From Lutibacter sp. (GTDB lineage Bacteria > Bacteroidota > Bacteroidia > Flavobacteriales > Flavobacteriaceae): a DNA stretch of 8,577 bases. The stretch lies in the NCBI GenBank assembly GCA_003516285.1, contig DPCK01000158.1, positions 1 to 8,577 of the forward strand, read 5' to 3'. Below the pieces are notes generated by a model, which had not been told where the DNA came from, made no database searches, and was given only the letters and a program-made list of their open reading frames with translations. Positions 7,566 through 8,577 of the stretch are shown one piece after another (positions within the stretch are counted from its first letter, which is position 1; the number at the start of each line of letters is the position of its first letter). Both the position numbers and the translations under genes were made by a program.

Positions 7566-7601
7566 ACAGTTATATTTGAGAGGGTATAATAAGTTGTGTG
7601 T
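7566..7601 (+). repeat. 36-bp junction repeat, copy 2 (before cassette 3)
   Basis: It starts ACAGTTATATTT and ends AAGTTGTGTGT, matching 3754-3789 at 29 of 36 positions without gaps. Here it is separated from the relic restriction tail by 29 extra bases, against 3 in copy 1. ATTTGAG (7574-7580) can pair with CTCAAAT (7381-7387), giving the inner box of a second possible hairpin whose outer box would be CAAC (7360-7363) with GTTG (7593-7596). Confidence 0.6.
7571..7578 (+). promoter_or_regulatory. Possible Bacteroidota -7 promoter box before the PIN pair
   Basis: TATATTTG fits the Bacteroidota -7 consensus TAnnTTTG and lies 55 bases before the first ATG of the pair. I see no TTG-type -33 box at the right distance upstream, and the same bases form part of a repeat and hairpin arm, so the match may be chance. 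Confidence 0.3.
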
Positions 7602-7633
7602 AATGCCAGAAAAAAAACTTAAAACAATATAAA

Positions 7634-7909
7634 ATGGAATTAGGTGAACTATATACAATTGCAAAAAACCAATTTGACGGAATTGCCAATACTGAAAGTC
7701 CAGATTTTAGACTTGAACAAGCAGAATTTAAGGAAAAAGAAAAAATTTGGGAGATAGTCGTTTCCTATTTAGTTCAAAACGCTAATAAATCTGAAAACGC
7801 CTCAAATATATTTGGATTTCAACAATTGCCATATGAAAGAATTTATAAAAAAGTAAAAATAAATGAGAACAAAAAAATCATTGGTTTTTACATCTATGAA
7901 AATAAATAA
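7634..7909 (+). CDS. Unrecognised 91-residue protein paired with a PIN nuclease (candidate antitoxin)
   Basis: I do not recognise a named family. The protein is acidic in its first half (ELGELYTIAKNQFDG ... ESPDFRLEQAEFKEKEK), followed by a hydrophobic strand-like stretch IWEIVVSYLV (about 38-47), and ends in a basic and then strand-like segment (ERIYKKVKINENKKIIGFYIYE). It has no helix-turn-helix, AbrB or ribbon-helix-helix pattern that I can see, which would be usual for a PIN antitoxin. Its stop is followed without a gap by the ATG of the PIN gene, the order expected for antitoxin then toxin. Small size and strict pairing suggest it binds or controls the PIN protein; that is inference. Confidence 0.6.
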   Translation: MELGELYTIAKNQFDGIANTESPDFRLEQAEFKEKEKIWEIVVSYLVQNANKSENASNIFGFQQLPYERIYKKVKINENKKIIGFYIYENK

Positions 7910-8368
7910 ATGATAGTTATTGACACTAATGCGCTGGTAGTTCTTTTGCTTGGTCTAATGGATCCAAATATAGTTTCAACCCATTCAAAAACTTCCATAT
8001 ATACAAAACAGGATTTTTTTAATCTTCTTGAAGTTATTAAAGATTTTAAAAATTTATTAGTTCTTCCAAACATTTGGACAGAAGTTGACAATTTATTAAA
8101 TAAATTCGGTGGTAATAGAAAGTATTTATATGTAAAAAAAATAACTGAATTGATAAAAGAATCATCAGAGAAATATATAAACACGAAAAGTGCGACTGAA
8201 AAACACCACTTTATGAATTTAGGATTAACAGATACATTAATTTTAGATTTAGCAAAAGATTGTAAATTTATTATAACTTCAGATTCGCAATTATCAGATT
8301 ATGCCAATGCACTTGGATTTAATGTTTACGATATGATAAAATATAGAAATACAACATTTAAACAATAA
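7910..8368 (+). CDS. PIN-domain ribonuclease (candidate toxin)
   Basis: A 152-residue protein that is almost entirely one PIN domain, a metal-dependent RNase fold. The acidic residues expected at the active site are in order: D5 in VIDTN, E58 in WTEVDNLL, D108 in LGLTDT and D125 in IITSDSQL. The hydrophobic N-terminal strand and the TSDSQL strand are typical. At 152 residues it is close to VapC-like toxins, but the spacing between the first Asp and the Glu is longer than in many. It follows the small upstream gene directly (TAA at 7907-7909, ATG at 7910), implying co-translation. A toxin-antitoxin role fits the context; an antiviral role is equally possible. The PIN fold call is good; the RNA target is unknown. 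Confidence 0.82.
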   Translation: MIVIDTNALVVLLLGLMDPNIVSTHSKTSIYTKQDFFNLLEVIKDFKNLLVLPNIWTEVDNLLNKFGGNRKYLYVKKITELIKESSEKYINTKSATEKHHFMNLGLTDTLILDLAKDCKFIITSDSQLSDYANALGFNVYDMIKYRNTTFKQ

Positions 8369-8388
8369 CACTACACACAGCTGTATAT

Positions 8389-8522
8389 AATTTATGCTCA
8401 AATTGGATTTGGCACAAACCGACAAACATTTAATAAAAATACGGCGGTGGCGGAAAATAATTGTTACGCTAGTTGAAATAGACTAATTGGTTTACGCGCT
8501 TTATGGGTTAACGGAGGCGGAA
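8389..8522 (+). repeat. 134-bp direct repeat, copy 2
   Basis: Second copy of 7373-7506, in the same orientation. Homology stops within the restriction-gene tail, just after the codons for TEAE. The spacer 8369-8577 otherwise contains only the right end of cassette 3 and a relic tail. Confidence 0.85.
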
Positions 8523-8555
8523 ATCGCCAAAGTAGAATTTCGTTTAAATAGCTGA
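8487..8555 (+). pseudogene. Relic 3' end of a restriction gene, copy 3, with a different C-terminus
   Basis: The frame reads LVYALYGLTEAE and then IAKVEFRLNS before a TGA, where copies 1 and 2 read VEIVENASK. A TAA at 8484-8486 precedes it in frame, so it is a disconnected tail. The new ending looks like that of another allele of the enzyme family. AATCGCC (8522-8528) and GGCGATT (8566-8572) form a 7-base inverted repeat just where the sequence departs from the other copies, perhaps another junction. Confidence 0.6.
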
Positions 8556-8577
8556 ATCTTGAAAAGGCGATTCACGA

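Larger units (their letters stand above)
7593..8381. mobile_element. Candidate cassette 3 (PIN pair), bounded by 13-bp inverted repeats
   Basis: The left end is GTTGTGTGTAATG (7593-7605) and the right end CACTACACACAGC (8369-8381), inverted complements at 11 of 13 positions. The right end directly abuts the stop codon of the PIN gene. The left end shares its first nine bases with cassette 1. Confidence 0.5.

Noticed and set aside
6063..8381. Canonical integron array with standard attC sites
   Set aside because: GTTGTGT and GTTGGCA do not fit GTTRRRY, and no integrase gene is in the window; kept only as an integron-like hypothesis.
7373..8522. CRISPR array
   Set aside because: Only two copies, 134 bases long and about 1 kb apart with genes between them; no short regularly spaced repeats.

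Overview
The window looks like an accessory (defence) locus from a member of the Bacteroidota. Three things suggest this: most of the sequence is AT-rich, Shine-Dalgarno sequences are largely absent, and a C5-AAA-G5 palindromic element of a type I associate with these genomes sits inside the first gene. I cannot name a genus from the sequence. All genes are on the + strand.

Layout. (1) Bases 1-3750 encode most of a single-chain type IIG restriction-modification enzyme of the Eco57I type; its 5' end lies outside the window. (2) Bases 3833-6052 encode an AAA_13/ABC-type ATPase with a CPFC motif and a C-terminal Arg-x3-Glu...His pattern, resembling the RloC/PrrC anticodon nucleases. (3) Bases 6205-7352 hold two genes overlapping by ATGA: a GIY-YIG-like protein, then a secreted LprI-like protein. 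(4) Bases 7634-8368 hold a directly abutting pair: an unrecognised 91-residue protein and a PIN-domain nuclease, arranged like a toxin-antitoxin pair. (5) The spaces between these groups (6053-6204, 7353-7633, 8369-8577) hold repeats and relics but no complete genes.

The most unusual part is the architecture. Each of the three downstream gene groups is bounded by short imperfect inverted repeats that start with GTTG and end with its complement. The spacer between groups 1 and 2 can be drawn as an asymmetric two-box hairpin, so the groups resemble integron cassettes, although the boxes do not fit the integron consensus and no integrase is present. In addition, the last 72 bases of the restriction gene, stop codon included, recur after group 2 with six differences, all synonymous, and a third divergent tail follows group 3. 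The 36 bases leading into group 1 recur before group 3. The target-recognition part of the restriction gene (about 2461-3641) is clearly more AT-rich than the flanking parts of the same gene.

Inference: the 3' end of this restriction gene is a hotspot where defence-type cassettes are gained or lost while the enzyme's C-terminus is preserved. The likely joint role is anti-phage: restriction by the type IIG enzyme, with the RloC/PrrC-like nuclease as a possible back-up when restriction is blocked, and the PIN pair as a further toxin module. The role of the GIY-YIG/LprI pair is unclear.
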